From the NCBI GenBank assembly GCA_964458575.1, contig CAYWMD010000005.1, positions 1 through 64,000 of the forward strand: a stretch of DNA of 64,000 nucleotides, written 5' to 3'. The first letter of the stretch is position 1, and each line of letters begins with the position of its first letter. The position numbers were made by a program, and so were the translations under genes. Source of the DNA: CAYWMD01 sp964458575 (lineage in GTDB: Bacteria; Verrucomicrobiota; Verrucomicrobiia; Limisphaerales; JADLHS01). Under the pieces are notes generated by a model that worked only from the letters and a program-made list of their open reading frames with translations, did not search any database and was not told the origin of the DNA. This document shows, one piece after another, positions 25,323-37,615 of this stretch.

Positions 25323-27494
25323 TCAATAGGGCAGCGGATAACGGGCGGTCAATTCGCGGACGCGCTGGCGGACCTTGGCGATCGTGTCGAGGTTTTTGAT
25401 GTCCAGGAGCACTTCGCTGATCATGTCGGCGATGGCGGCCATTTCGGTTTCTTTCATGCCGCGCGTTGTCACCGCGGGCGTGCCCAGGCGGATGCCGCTG
25501 GCCTGGAACGGCGAACGGGTCTCGAAGGGGATGGTATTCTTGTTCACCGTGATGCCGGCGTCGTCCAAAGCGATCTGGCAATCCTTGCCGGTCAAGTTCT
25601 TCGCGCCCACGTCCACGAGCATGAGATGGTTGTCCGTGCCGCCGCTGACGAGGCGGTAGTTGTTGCGTTTCATGCCGTCGGCAAGGGCTTTTGCGTTCTT
25701 GAGGATTTGTTCCTGATAAGTTTTGAACGCGGGCTGCAGGGCTTCGTGGAAACAAACGGCCTTGCCCGCGATGACGTGCATGAGCGGCCCGCCCTGGATG
25801 CCGGGGAAGGTTTGGGAGTCAATCTCCTTCGCGTATTTTTCGCGGCACAGGACCAGTCCGCCGCGCGGTCCGCGCAACGTCTTGTGGGTGGTGGTGGTCA
25901 CGAAATCGGCGTGCGCCACCGGGCTGGGATGCAAACCGGTTGCCACCAAACCGGCGATGTGGGCGATGTCCGCCAGCAGCATGGCGCCGACTTCGCGCGC
26001 GATCTCGCCCATGCGCTGGAAGTCAATGATGCGGGGATACGCGCTCGCGCCCACCGTGATCATTTTGGGCTTGTGCTCGCGCGCCATGGCGGCGAGCTGG
26101 TCGTAATCAATCCGCTCGTCGTCCTGGCGCACGCCGTAGTGGACGATTTCAAAGAATTTGCCGGAGAAATTGGCCTTGTTGCCGTGGGTGAGATGGCCGC
26201 CGTGGCTCAAGTCCATGGTGAGCATCTTGTCGCCGGGTTTGAGGAAGGCGAAATAGACGGCCATGTTGGCCTGGCTGCCGGAGTGGGGCTGGACGTTCGC
26301 GTGTTCGGCGCCGAAAAGTTTCCGGGCGCGTTCGACGGCGAGTTGTTCGACGGTGTCCACGTTTTCGCAACCGCCGTACCAGCGTTTCTTGGGATAGCCC
26401 TCGGCGTATTTGTTGGTGAGCACCGAGCCTTGCGCTTCCATGACGGCCGGGCTGGTGAAGTTTTCACTGGCGATCAGCTCGATGTTTTCCTGCTGGCGGA
26501 GGCGTTCGTGGGCCACGGCCTCAGCCACGGCGGAGTCCACGTTGCGCAGGCGCAACTCCGGCCGGGTGATGCGGGGTTCGAGCTTCTGCACCCGGCGTTC
26601 GTGGCGGCCGCCCTCGAAGGTCGTGCCCAGGAACGCATCGAGGATTTTTTTGCCTTCGTCCACGGACGTAAATTTTCCGGAGAGGCACAGGACGTTCGCG
26701 TTGTTGTGCTGGCGCGTCAGCGCGCCCGCCTGCGGGTCGCACACCATCGCGGCCCGCACGCCGGGAACCTTGTTCGCGGCGATGCTCATGCCGACGCCGG
26801 TGGTGCAGACCAGCAAACCGAATTCGGCTTTGTGGGAAGCCACGCTGTTGGCCACCAACTGCGCGTAGTCGGGATAATCGGTGGGTTCTTTCGAGTGCGC
26901 GCCAAAGTCGGTGAACGCGACACCGCGGTCCTGCAAATGTCTCTTGAGGGCCTCCTTCAACTCGAAACCGCCGTGGTCGGCGCCGAGGGCCACCGTCGTT
27001 GTCTGGCCGGCGGCGACGGCTTTCGTGACGCGGCTGGTTTCGGTCTGGCCGAGGAAACCGAGCAGTGACGCGATGCCTTGTTCGATTTGATCGCGGCAAT
27101 TCAAATAGACTTCATACGAACCGCCAATGGGATCGCTGATGTCCTTTTCAAACGGGTCCAAGGTATCGTCAAATTCGCGGAGGAGGAAAGTTTTGTCGGC
27201 CACCTGCGGGTAGAGGAGGGTGACGGTATCCACGTGACTGTGGGTCATGCCGAAAATGTAGTCGGCCTGGCGCACGATCTCCGCGGTGAGCATCCGGCTG
27301 CGCTGGCGGGAGATGTCAATGCCGAGTTCCTGCATGGCCTGGACTGCGAAGGGGCTGGGCGGCTGGCCATCCGCGGCGCCCAGGCCGGCCGAGAGGACGC
27401 GATAGACATCGCCTGCCGTGGCATGTCGGAACAGGCCCTCAGCCATCGGGCTGCGGCAAACATTACCGGTGCAGACAAACAGAATCGTTTTCAT
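25323..27494 (-). CDS. glyA: Three-domain fusion: LMW phosphatase, RpiB and serine hydroxymethyltransferase
   Basis: One 723-residue frame from the ATG at 27494 (MKTILFVC...). Residues 1-155: low-molecular-weight phosphatase with P-loop C8-T-G-N-V-C-R14 and general acid D121-P. Residues about 167-310: ribose-5-phosphate isomerase B (GADHGGFELKE, catalytic C230 in CTTGVGMSIAANK, HNNANVLCLSG). Residues about 320-723: serine hydroxymethyltransferase, complete, with PLP lysine K538 in THKTLRGPRGG. In B. subtilis ywlE, rpiB (ywlF) and glyA are near neighbours; here they are one polypeptide. Val12 replaces the Thr that gives YwlE arginine-phosphatase specificity, which favours tyrosine phosphatase-like activity. 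It lies downstream of metH and the S41-like gene, 86 bases from the latter. Confidence 0.92.
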   Translation of the reverse strand: MKTILFVCTGNVCRSPMAEGLFRHATAGDVYRVLSAGLGAADGQPPSPFAVQAMQELGIDISRQRSRMLTAEIVRQADYIFGMTHSHVDTVTLLYPQVADKTFLLREFDDTLDPFEKDISDPIGGSYEVYLNCRDQIEQGIASLLGFLGQTETSRVTKAVAAGQTTTVALGADHGGFELKEALKRHLQDRGVAFTDFGAHSKEPTDYPDYAQLVANSVASHKAEFGLLVCTTGVGMSIAANKVPGVRAAMVCDPQAGALTRQHNNANVLCLSGKFTSVDEGKKILDAFLGTTFEGGRHERRVQKLEPRITRPELRLRNVDSAVAEAVAHERLRQQENIELIASENFTSPAVMEAQGSVLTNKYAEGYPKKRWYGGCENVDTVEQLAVERARKLFGAEHANVQPHSGSQANMAVYFAFLKPGDKMLTMDLSHGGHLTHGNKANFSGKFFEIVHYGVRQDDERIDYDQLAAMAREHKPKMITVGASAYPRIIDFQRMGEIAREVGAMLLADIAHIAGLVATGLHPSPVAHADFVTTTTHKTLRGPRGGLVLCREKYAKEIDSQTFPGIQGGPLMHVIAGKAVCFHEALQPAFKTYQEQILKNAKALADGMKRNNYRLVSGGTDNHLMLVDVGAKNLTGKDCQIALDDAGITVNKNTIPFETRSPFQASGIRLGTPAVTTRGMKETEMAAIADMISEVLLDIKNLDTIAKVRQRVRELTARYPLPY

Positions 27495-27580
27495 TCCAAA
27501 GGAAAAGCCGTCATCACGGCGAACCGTGGTCGCAGTGGCAAAAGCGTCAGGGACAAAGTTGCCGGAAGCGGGATTTGAAA

Positions 27581-28639
27581 TCAAGGCCGCGAATGGCGTA
27601 CGACGGCCAGGGCTTTGAGGAGGTCCACCGCGCGCGCCAGGACCGGGTCGCGGATGAGGGGTTTTTCCGGCTCGGTGTCACGAACAAAGACCGATTCCTC
27701 GTCCAGGCTGGTGCCGTTGCGCCGGGCGCGCACCAGGTCGGCTTCGGTGGCGCGGGGCCGGCGGGCGGGACGGTTGGTGCCGGCGATCTGATTGGTGCCC
27801 GTGGGGCCAACGGCGGCGACGAGATTGCTCCGGCCGAGTTGGGCGTAGGGATTTTCAAAATACAGCCGTTCGTCGCCGGACTTCACCGCCACGGCGATGT
27901 CGGGCTGGACGCCGTTCGGGGACAAAGCGGTGCCGGTGCCGAGTTTGACTGGTTGGGTGCCGATGCGCAGGCGCTGGCCGGTTTGCAAGGGAAACTCCTG
28001 CGAGATCATGGCGCTCCCGGCGGTCGGACCGCCGAGCAGCAAGCCCACGCCCGACTCGCGGAGCACGGCGGCCAGCGCTTCGGCCGCGCCGCCCGTCTCG
28101 CGATTTACGAGCACGGCTACCGGCAGGTTGATGATGTCAAATTTCTTTTCCGCCTTCACCACGCCTTCACCCCAATCGAGGAGCGGCTTTGGGTCGGCAA
28201 CGAACAGGTCCGCAACGGCGGCCGCGGCGGCGTAGCTGTCGCCCTGGGCAAATCGCAGGTCGAGGACCAGGCCTTTCAACTGGTTGGTCGCGCCCAATTC
28301 CCTCACGGCGGTGCTGACGGCACTGGCGAGTCCCTCGGCGACGCGGCCCACGCGCACATAACCCACTTCGCTTTCCAGCACCATGGATTTGGCGACGAGC
28401 GCGACATTCGTCTGCGCGGTGGCGGTTCCGTTCGCCACGAGCGTCGCCTTGCCGTGCAGGTTTGTCAGCAAACCCTCGACGGCGGCGCGGTTCAAATCCG
28501 AGTCGGTCGCACCGGTGAGATGGGTACGCAGGAGCTCATACACTTCTTTGAAGTCCGGCGTGGCATTGGTCTCCGCCGCGCCGGCGGAATACGCGGCGAC
28601 CAAAGCGGCGGCAAGAAATTTCAAACCGAATCGGATCAT
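27581..28639 (-). CDS. Secreted S41-family protein lacking catalytic Ser and Lys
   Basis: A 352-residue exported protein (signal MIRFGLKFLAAALVAAYSAGAA) with the C-terminal-processing-peptidase (S41) core: VGYVRVGRVAEG, LKGLVLDLRFAQGDS, LPVAVLVNRETGGAAEALAAVL and LLLGGPTAGSAM. In active enzymes these last blocks read N-x-x-[ST]-A-S-A-S-E-I and G-x-x-T-x-G-K-G. The catalytic Ser position is Gly and the Lys position is Ser here. No PDZ domain is obvious. It is likely a pseudoprotease with a binding or scaffolding role. It is encoded between metH (104 bases upstream) and the GlyA fusion on the same strand. Confidence 0.8.
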   Translation of the reverse strand: MIRFGLKFLAAALVAAYSAGAAETNATPDFKEVYELLRTHLTGATDSDLNRAAVEGLLTNLHGKATLVANGTATAQTNVALVAKSMVLESEVGYVRVGRVAEGLASAVSTAVRELGATNQLKGLVLDLRFAQGDSYAAAAAVADLFVADPKPLLDWGEGVVKAEKKFDIINLPVAVLVNRETGGAAEALAAVLRESGVGLLLGGPTAGSAMISQEFPLQTGQRLRIGTQPVKLGTGTALSPNGVQPDIAVAVKSGDERLYFENPYAQLGRSNLVAAVGPTGTNQIAGTNRPARRPRATEADLVRARRNGTSLDEESVFVRDTEPEKPLIRDPVLARAVDLLKALAVVRHSRP

Positions 28640-28742
28640 GCGGCGATAAAGTGCGCAACCACGGTGGGAAAGTAAAGAAAGGACCAGCGCGTCGAAGGGG
28701 AGTTGATCAAGAAAGGCGAAGGCAAAGGGTGGCGGAGTCCGG

Positions 28743-32492
<3,750 letters not shown>

Positions 32493-32541
32493 GGCGGCGA
32501 AGGTAAACCAAAGCCACGGGAAATCCAAGTGAAAAATCAAT

Positions 32542-32553
32542 ATATCATGATAT
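32542..32553. promoter_or_regulatory. Candidate operator palindrome upstream of metH
   Basis: ATATCATGATAT is a perfect 12-base palindrome 50 bases upstream of the metH GTG, followed on the same side by a second ATATC-like half (GATATG at 32557-32562). The AT-rich stretch around it (TATCTT/TATCAT on the minus strand) is also the best -10 candidate. AT-rich palindromes of this kind bind ArsR-type methionine regulators in some bacteria; the regulator here is not known. Confidence 0.45.
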
Positions 32554-32763
32554 GAAGATATGAGAGATTTAACCAATAGACAAAGGCCTCTGAATGCCAG
32601 CAACGTTCATTGGGAGTCCAATATCTTGGGGGAGTTAGACCAGATTATTCCCGCGTTCCGCTGGTTAGGTGCAGGCGTCGAATGAGTTGTCGCCGATTCT
32701 GTCCTCGATTTCCGCTGGCGGAAATGGCGATAAAGGTTTATTGCCTTGCTGTCGTTGTTGCAC

Positions 32764-33207
32764 ATGAAGATTACGGAAATTCTGATGGCGGAACACGCGG
32801 TGTTCCACAATTTGTTCGACCACATTGAAGCGGTCGCCCCGCGGCTCAAGACGCTGGCGGAGGTCAAGGCGCTGACGGCGGTGGTGGAAAAACTGCACGA
32901 GCCTCATTCCAAGACGGAGGACGACTTGTTCATCGAGCCGCTGGAGCATTGCTTCGAGCAAATCGGCCAGAACGAAACCTTCCACGCGGAGCACGAGCAT
33001 ATCGAAGCGACGTTGGCGAAAGTGCATCGGGCCAAGACGGTCAAGGACGCGAAGAAAATCCTGCTCGGCGCCATGGCCGCCTGCCGCAAACATTTTGACA
33101 AGGAAGAGCGCATCGTGTTTCCGCTGGCGGAGCGCGTGTTGAAAGCCAAGACGCTTTCCGACCTGGGCGCGGCGTGGTTGAAGAAGCGCGAGGCGGCGAT
33201 GAAGTAA
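32764..33207 (+). CDS. Hemerythrin HHE domain protein
   Basis: A 147-residue four-helix bundle protein with the spaced His/Glu ligands of bacterial hemerythrin-like proteins: EHAVFHNLFDHIE in helix 1, HEPHSKTEDDLFIEPL in helix 2, HAEHEHIE in helix 3 and CRKHFDKEERIVFPLAE in helix 4. Such domains bind a di-iron centre and sense or handle oxygen, NO or iron. The ATG at 32764 is used, since the domain starts KITEILMAEH. It is divergent from metH and convergent with the carboxypeptidase gene. Confidence 0.88.
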   Translation: MKITEILMAEHAVFHNLFDHIEAVAPRLKTLAEVKALTAVVEKLHEPHSKTEDDLFIEPLEHCFEQIGQNETFHAEHEHIEATLAKVHRAKTVKDAKKILLGAMAACRKHFDKEERIVFPLAERVLKAKTLSDLGAAWLKKREAAMK

Positions 33208-33224
33208 CGGTCGGCTGGACCCGA

Positions 33225-34055
33225 CTAGGACGGCGCCGATTCGAGTGCTGCATGGACGCCTGCGATCAACGCGTTGACCCGGGTTTCCAACGGAAAATCC
33301 GACGGGGCTTCCAGTGTGTAGCTCTGACGGGTTCGGTTCTGCAACAGCCAGAATGCCTCGGGCCATTCCGGACGGCTGTTGGGGTCGAGGTTCGGGTTGA
33401 TGATCCCGCCGCTGGCGGCGCGACCTTCAATCACCGGCGACAGCTCAATCGGGCAAACGCGCGCCACCGCGTCCACGATGGGCCGGGCCAACGAGGGGCG
33501 CTGGTCCGGATTTAATTCATAAACGTAGAAACCGTGCGACTCCCAGTCTTCGTGGAGGCAAAGCGTCAAAGCAAAATCAGGCTGGCGTTCGAGCCATTTG
33601 ACATGAGCCTGAATTTCGGCGGATCGGAAATGCCGGTAATCGCGGTTGAGGTCGAGGCCTTGATGGTTTTCGCGGCGGTTCAGCGCGAAGCCCGTTGGAT
33701 TAAGGCAGGGGCAAAGCCAGACGTCCAAATGTTCCGGCCAGCGGTTTGCTTCCAGCAACCGAAGCGCGGCCAGGGGGCCGGCTGGTTCATCTCCGTGGAT
33801 GCCGGTGGAAAGGTAAATCCGCCGGCGCGATGCTCCGGCGGTTCCCGCGTGCTGCAACGCGAGCCAATTGAATTCACTCGTTGCGTGGAAAACTTCCGAA
33901 ATCCAGCCGTGCTGCTTGGCAGCAGTGCCGACTTGGTCCAGGACCGCGCGGATGTCAATGGTTTCGCCGTGGTAGCCGCCGTGGTTTTTGCCGAGGCGTT
34001 GCACGTCAGCCCACCATGACGGCTTGTGGTTCTGCACAAACCGAATCGCCGCCAC
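33225..34055 (-). CDS. M14-family zinc carboxypeptidase-like protein
   Basis: A 276-residue cytoplasmic protein of the M14 fold. Zinc ligands are visible: H-x-x-E in STGIHGDEPAG and the distal His in LCLHEDWES. Substrate-binding Asn-Arg is in GLDLNRDYRHF and the catalytic Glu is in SYTLEAPSDFP. The absence of a signal peptide and the compact size place it with the intracellular M14 or succinylglutamate-desuccinylase-like group. It starts with GTG and overlaps the end of bioB by 50 bases, so the two are probably cotranscribed. Substrate unknown. Confidence 0.85.
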   Translation of the reverse strand: MAAIRFVQNHKPSWWADVQRLGKNHGGYHGETIDIRAVLDQVGTAAKQHGWISEVFHATSEFNWLALQHAGTAGASRRRIYLSTGIHGDEPAGPLAALRLLEANRWPEHLDVWLCPCLNPTGFALNRRENHQGLDLNRDYRHFRSAEIQAHVKWLERQPDFALTLCLHEDWESHGFYVYELNPDQRPSLARPIVDAVARVCPIELSPVIEGRAASGGIINPNLDPNSRPEWPEAFWLLQNRTRQSYTLEAPSDFPLETRVNALIAGVHAALESAPS

Positions 34056-35103
34056 AACCGTTTTCGTCCTGATCGCTGAAACCGTGGTCCTCCCAGCTGG
34101 GATCGAGGCCCAGGTCTTTCAACATTTGCAGGTCCTTTTCAACCGGTTGATTGAGCGTGGTCAGGTAGTTGCCAACCATCATTGCGCTCGCGCCCGCCAT
34201 GAAAATCATGCTCTGCGCGTCGCGCAAATTCACCGTGCGGCCACCGGCGATCATGATTTCCTGGCGTGGCAGGATGAAGCGGAAGCAGGCGATGGTCTTT
34301 AGAATTTCCAGGACGGACAGGGGAGGGTTGTTCTCAAACGGCGTGCCTTTGATGGGATTGAGAATGTTGATGGGCACGACGCTTGCGCCGATTTCCTTGA
34401 GGGAAAACGCCAGGTCGCAACGGTCTTCGCGCGTCTCGCCCATGCCAATGATGCCGCCGGAACAAATCTTGATGCCCGCTCTCTTCAAGTAGCCGATGGT
34501 TTCGAGGCGGTCATCGTAGGTGTGCGTTGTGCAGGTTTTCGGGAAAAAGCGGCGGGAGCTTTCAAGGTTGTGGCCGTAGCATTCAAGGCCGGCCTGCTTC
34601 AAACGGTCGGCGATCTTTTGCGATTTGATAATGCCCAGGGAAGCGTCCGGTCGCGTCTTGCCGCCAGCTTTCAATTCACGAATGCGGTCGCAAACCTCAT
34701 CGAGTATCGGTCCCTCGTTCAGACCTTTCCATGCCGCAACCAGGCCGACCGCCGTAACCCCGTTCCGGTTTGCTTCCTCGGCGGCTTCCGCCACCGGCGC
34801 CGGGTCAATGAAGCCATACTTTGGTGAACCGGTTTGGTAAAAGGCGGACTGGGCGCAGAAGCTGCAATTCTCGGAACACGCGCCGGCCTTCGCGTTGACG
34901 ATGGAGCAAAGATGAATCTTGTTGCCCTTGAATTTCTCGCGGATGCGGTTGGCCCAGGAAAGCAGGTCGAGAATGTCCGCCGAGACTTCGAGGTTGAACA
35001 GTCCCATGGCTTCATCGCGCGTGACATGCCCTCCGCCGAGGACACGTTGTCCGAGGGCGGCAATACGCTGATGGCTGGTCACGTCAACAATTCGTGCGGT
35101 CAT
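34006..35103 (-). CDS. bioB: Biotin synthase
   Basis: A 365-residue radical SAM enzyme that inserts sulfur into dethiobiotin. The [4Fe-4S] motif is C76-S-E-N-C80-S-F-C83, and the [2Fe-2S]-binding and substrate motifs (YGHNLESS, YDDRLETIGYLKRAGIKICSGGIIGMGE, NILNPIKGTPFE) are intact. The C-terminus (about 25 residues) is rich in Asp, Gly and Cys beyond the usual end. No other biotin genes are in the window. Confidence 0.96.
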   Translation of the reverse strand: MTARIVDVTSHQRIAALGQRVLGGGHVTRDEAMGLFNLEVSADILDLLSWANRIREKFKGNKIHLCSIVNAKAGACSENCSFCAQSAFYQTGSPKYGFIDPAPVAEAAEEANRNGVTAVGLVAAWKGLNEGPILDEVCDRIRELKAGGKTRPDASLGIIKSQKIADRLKQAGLECYGHNLESSRRFFPKTCTTHTYDDRLETIGYLKRAGIKICSGGIIGMGETREDRCDLAFSLKEIGASVVPINILNPIKGTPFENNPPLSVLEILKTIACFRFILPRQEIMIAGGRTVNLRDAQSMIFMAGASAMMVGNYLTTLNQPVEKDLQMLKDLGLDPSWEDHGFSDQDENGCGGDSVCAEPQAVMVG

Positions 35104-35145
35104 GGTTGACAGCTTATCGGACGCGCCCCGGCGGGCAAGACAACT

Positions 35146-35379
35146 TCACGTGGCCTGAGCGGCACGCGCATGACGTCCCAACGTCGTGGGCAGGACGATG
35201 TCGTAGTGATGCTCCTCAAATTTCAGCACCAACTGGACATTTGCGATTTTATGCGCGGCGCAGAAAGCGAGAGCTTGGGTGGAACTGAGAAAGTCGCAGG
35301 CTTCGGCGGCGTTGGCGACCCAAGCGCCGAGTTCTTTGAAGTAGAGGCCTGTGTTCTTCTGCTGGAGCAGAATTCTCAT
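35146..35379 (-). CDS. Small conserved hypothetical protein
   Basis: A 77-residue soluble protein beginning MRILLQQKNTGLYFKELGAW. I recognise the overall pattern (QQKxTGLYF, then DFLSSTQALAFCAAHKI, then VQLVLKFEE) as a small protein recurring in Verrucomicrobia genomes, without a known function. It is 42 bases downstream of the bioB start on the same strand and has a good codon pattern. No membrane segment or known motif. Confidence 0.65.
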   Translation of the reverse strand: MRILLQQKNTGLYFKELGAWVANAAEACDFLSSTQALAFCAAHKIANVQLVLKFEEHHYDIVLPTTLGRHARAAQAT

Positions 35380-35526
35380 CGCTTCGGCAAGGTTTCTTGC
35401 ACCGGCACTGATTTTACTACGGCCCGACTTTTACCAACCAACCACCAGTAATGGTGGTTGCCATGCGTTCTTGCCTGCTAATAGTAGCATCCGGCCGGTG
35501 GATGGCAACAACTTTTTTGCGGAGAA

Positions 35527-37605
35527 TCAGGGTTTTGCGGATGAATTCAGCAACTCGAGCTGCCTTCGAGCCGCGGCGTGATCTGGTTTGAGTTGGAGCG
35601 CCAGGCGGAATTGTTCGCGAGCATTCTCGATTTTGCCGAGCCGGGCGAGGGCACAACCGAGATTGAAGTGGGTTTCAGAATTCTTGGGACTGAGTTCCAG
35701 AGCGAGGAGGTAATTCGTGACGGCTTCGTCGAAGCGGCCTTGTTCGGCGAGAACGTTGCCGAGGTTGTTCCGCGTTTGCGCATCCGAGGGCGAAAGCCGC
35801 AACGCTTCGCGATAATGCTCGGTGGCTTCGCGAAACCGGCGCTGCACGGCGAAGGCGTTGCCGAGGTTACCATGGGCGCTGGCATTCTCGGGCTTGAGCC
35901 GCAGCGCCTCTTTGAACTGGCGCATGGCATCATCGAGCCGGCCCTTCATGGCGAGCGCGATGCCGTAGTTGTTGCGCGCGTCGGCATGGTTTGGATTGCG
36001 TTTGAGGACAAACTCGTACTCCACAATGGCCGCGTCCACCTGGCCAACTTCGGTCAACGCATTGCCCAAATTGTTGTGAACCTCCAGATTGTCCGGACTG
36101 GAACGAAGGGCGATCTGATAATGCTGGATGGCCTCCGCATGTTTGCCCTGGTCGGTCAGAGCGTGGCCATAATTGTTCTGGGCATCGGCATAGTCCGGGC
36201 GGATGCGGAGCGACTCGCGATAGGCGTCCATGGCCTCCGCTTGCCGGCCCTTTTTGGCGAGGTAAAACCCCAGGTTGTTTTGGGCGAGATAATTGTCGCG
36301 TGTGACGGCGATCGCGTTGCGAAAGAGGGTTTCGCTGTTCTCCCAGATGCGCACTTGGTGGTGCGTAAACCACATGCACGCTCCAATCATGAGCATGGCG
36401 AGAATGCCCAACCAGGGTTTGAGCGCCACCCAGCGCGAGGCCATCACGTCGGCACTCCAGACGAGGGTAACGAACACTCCGAGCAACGGCAGGTATGTGT
36501 AGCGGTCCGCCATGGATTGAATTCCGACCTGAACCAGTCCGATGACCGGCACCAGCATCCCGATAAACCAGAACCAGCCAACCGTCACAAAAGGCATCCG
36601 TTTCCAGAGGCCAATCGCGACGATCGTCAACACCCCGATTACGAGCGCCGTCCCCGCGACCTGCCACGCGGGCCAGTGTCCGGGATGCGGGTACAGAACC
36701 GAGAGATCATCCGGCCAGAACGTTTTACGGAGATAACGAACGTACGACACGAGCGCGTTGGCGATGCGGGCGGAAGCCGGCAAAGCCTCGGAAACGGCGC
36801 CGCCGTGCTTTTGAACCATAAAAGTGACGACGCACGAAGCGGCCGACAGGGCGAAGAACGGGAGTTTTTCCAACCAGATCATTGGTCCCGGCCCAGCCGG
36901 CAGCGAACTCTGACCTGACGTTTGGTCCGCCGCAGCGGACAACCGGTTGAACGGCCAATAATCCAGCAGCAACATTACGAACGGCAACGTGACGAGCATT
37001 GGCTTGCTCATCAAACCCAGTGCGAACAACACGAGACTCCAGGCGTACAGGGCTTTGGAGGTTGGATTCCGGACTTTGGCCTGCTCGACGTAGCCCGCAT
37101 ACGCCAGCAAACTTAGCAGCCCGAAGCATCCGCTCAGAACATCCTTCCGTTCCGAGACCCAAGCCACGGATTCAACGTGTAATGGGTGGAAGGCGAACAA
37201 AGCCGCGACGATCACGCTGGGCCATAACCGGCCGGTCAGACGGTGTAGCAACAACAGAACCAGCGCCGCGTTCAAGCTGTGCAGGACGATGCTGGTGAAG
37301 TGATGCCCGCCCGCCGCTTTGCCGAACACTGTCACGTCGAGCATGTGCGAAAGCCAGGTCACCGGATGCCAGTTGCTGGCGTCGCCGGAAGTGAACGCCC
37401 ATTTCAAACCGGCCCAGGTGAATCCCGCCTGCACCTGTGTGTTGCCGAAGACGTAAATCCCGTCGTCGTAATCCACGAAATCGTGGCGAAGAGTCGGCGC
37501 GAAAAGAATGAAGGTTGCCAACGCCAGGGCAACCGCGAGCATCGCGGGCCGCCTCCACAAGGCGCCTCGTGTCGGAGGTGGCTCGGTCTGGGGCCGGTCG
37601 GTCAT
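35527..37605 (-). CDS. TMTC-like multi-pass membrane protein with TPR repeats
   Basis: A 692-residue protein. Residues about 20-430 contain around ten membrane helices with family motifs FVDYDDGIYV, SNWHPVTWLSHMLD, FHPLHVESVAWVSERKDVL and MADRYTYLPLLG. Residues about 435-690 are about seven tetratricopeptide repeats (AQNNLGFYLAKKGRQAEAMDA and similar). The layout matches bacterial relatives of the TMTC proteins, which in animals are O-mannosyltransferases; the conserved Asp-Asp near the N-terminus is the expected catalytic pair of GT-C enzymes. It could glycosylate periplasmic proteins or polysaccharides using a lipid-linked sugar. Donor and acceptor are unknown. Confidence 0.85.
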   Translation of the reverse strand: MTDRPQTEPPPTRGALWRRPAMLAVALALATFILFAPTLRHDFVDYDDGIYVFGNTQVQAGFTWAGLKWAFTSGDASNWHPVTWLSHMLDVTVFGKAAGGHHFTSIVLHSLNAALVLLLLHRLTGRLWPSVIVAALFAFHPLHVESVAWVSERKDVLSGCFGLLSLLAYAGYVEQAKVRNPTSKALYAWSLVLFALGLMSKPMLVTLPFVMLLLDYWPFNRLSAAADQTSGQSSLPAGPGPMIWLEKLPFFALSAASCVVTFMVQKHGGAVSEALPASARIANALVSYVRYLRKTFWPDDLSVLYPHPGHWPAWQVAGTALVIGVLTIVAIGLWKRMPFVTVGWFWFIGMLVPVIGLVQVGIQSMADRYTYLPLLGVFVTLVWSADVMASRWVALKPWLGILAMLMIGACMWFTHHQVRIWENSETLFRNAIAVTRDNYLAQNNLGFYLAKKGRQAEAMDAYRESLRIRPDYADAQNNYGHALTDQGKHAEAIQHYQIALRSSPDNLEVHNNLGNALTEVGQVDAAIVEYEFVLKRNPNHADARNNYGIALAMKGRLDDAMRQFKEALRLKPENASAHGNLGNAFAVQRRFREATEHYREALRLSPSDAQTRNNLGNVLAEQGRFDEAVTNYLLALELSPKNSETHFNLGCALARLGKIENAREQFRLALQLKPDHAAARRQLELLNSSAKP

Positions 37606-37615
37606 GCGGGCAGGC

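Noticed and set aside
32493..32760. SAM or cobalamin riboswitch upstream of metH
   Set aside because: No recognisable conserved core of these riboswitches could be found in the minus-strand leader.
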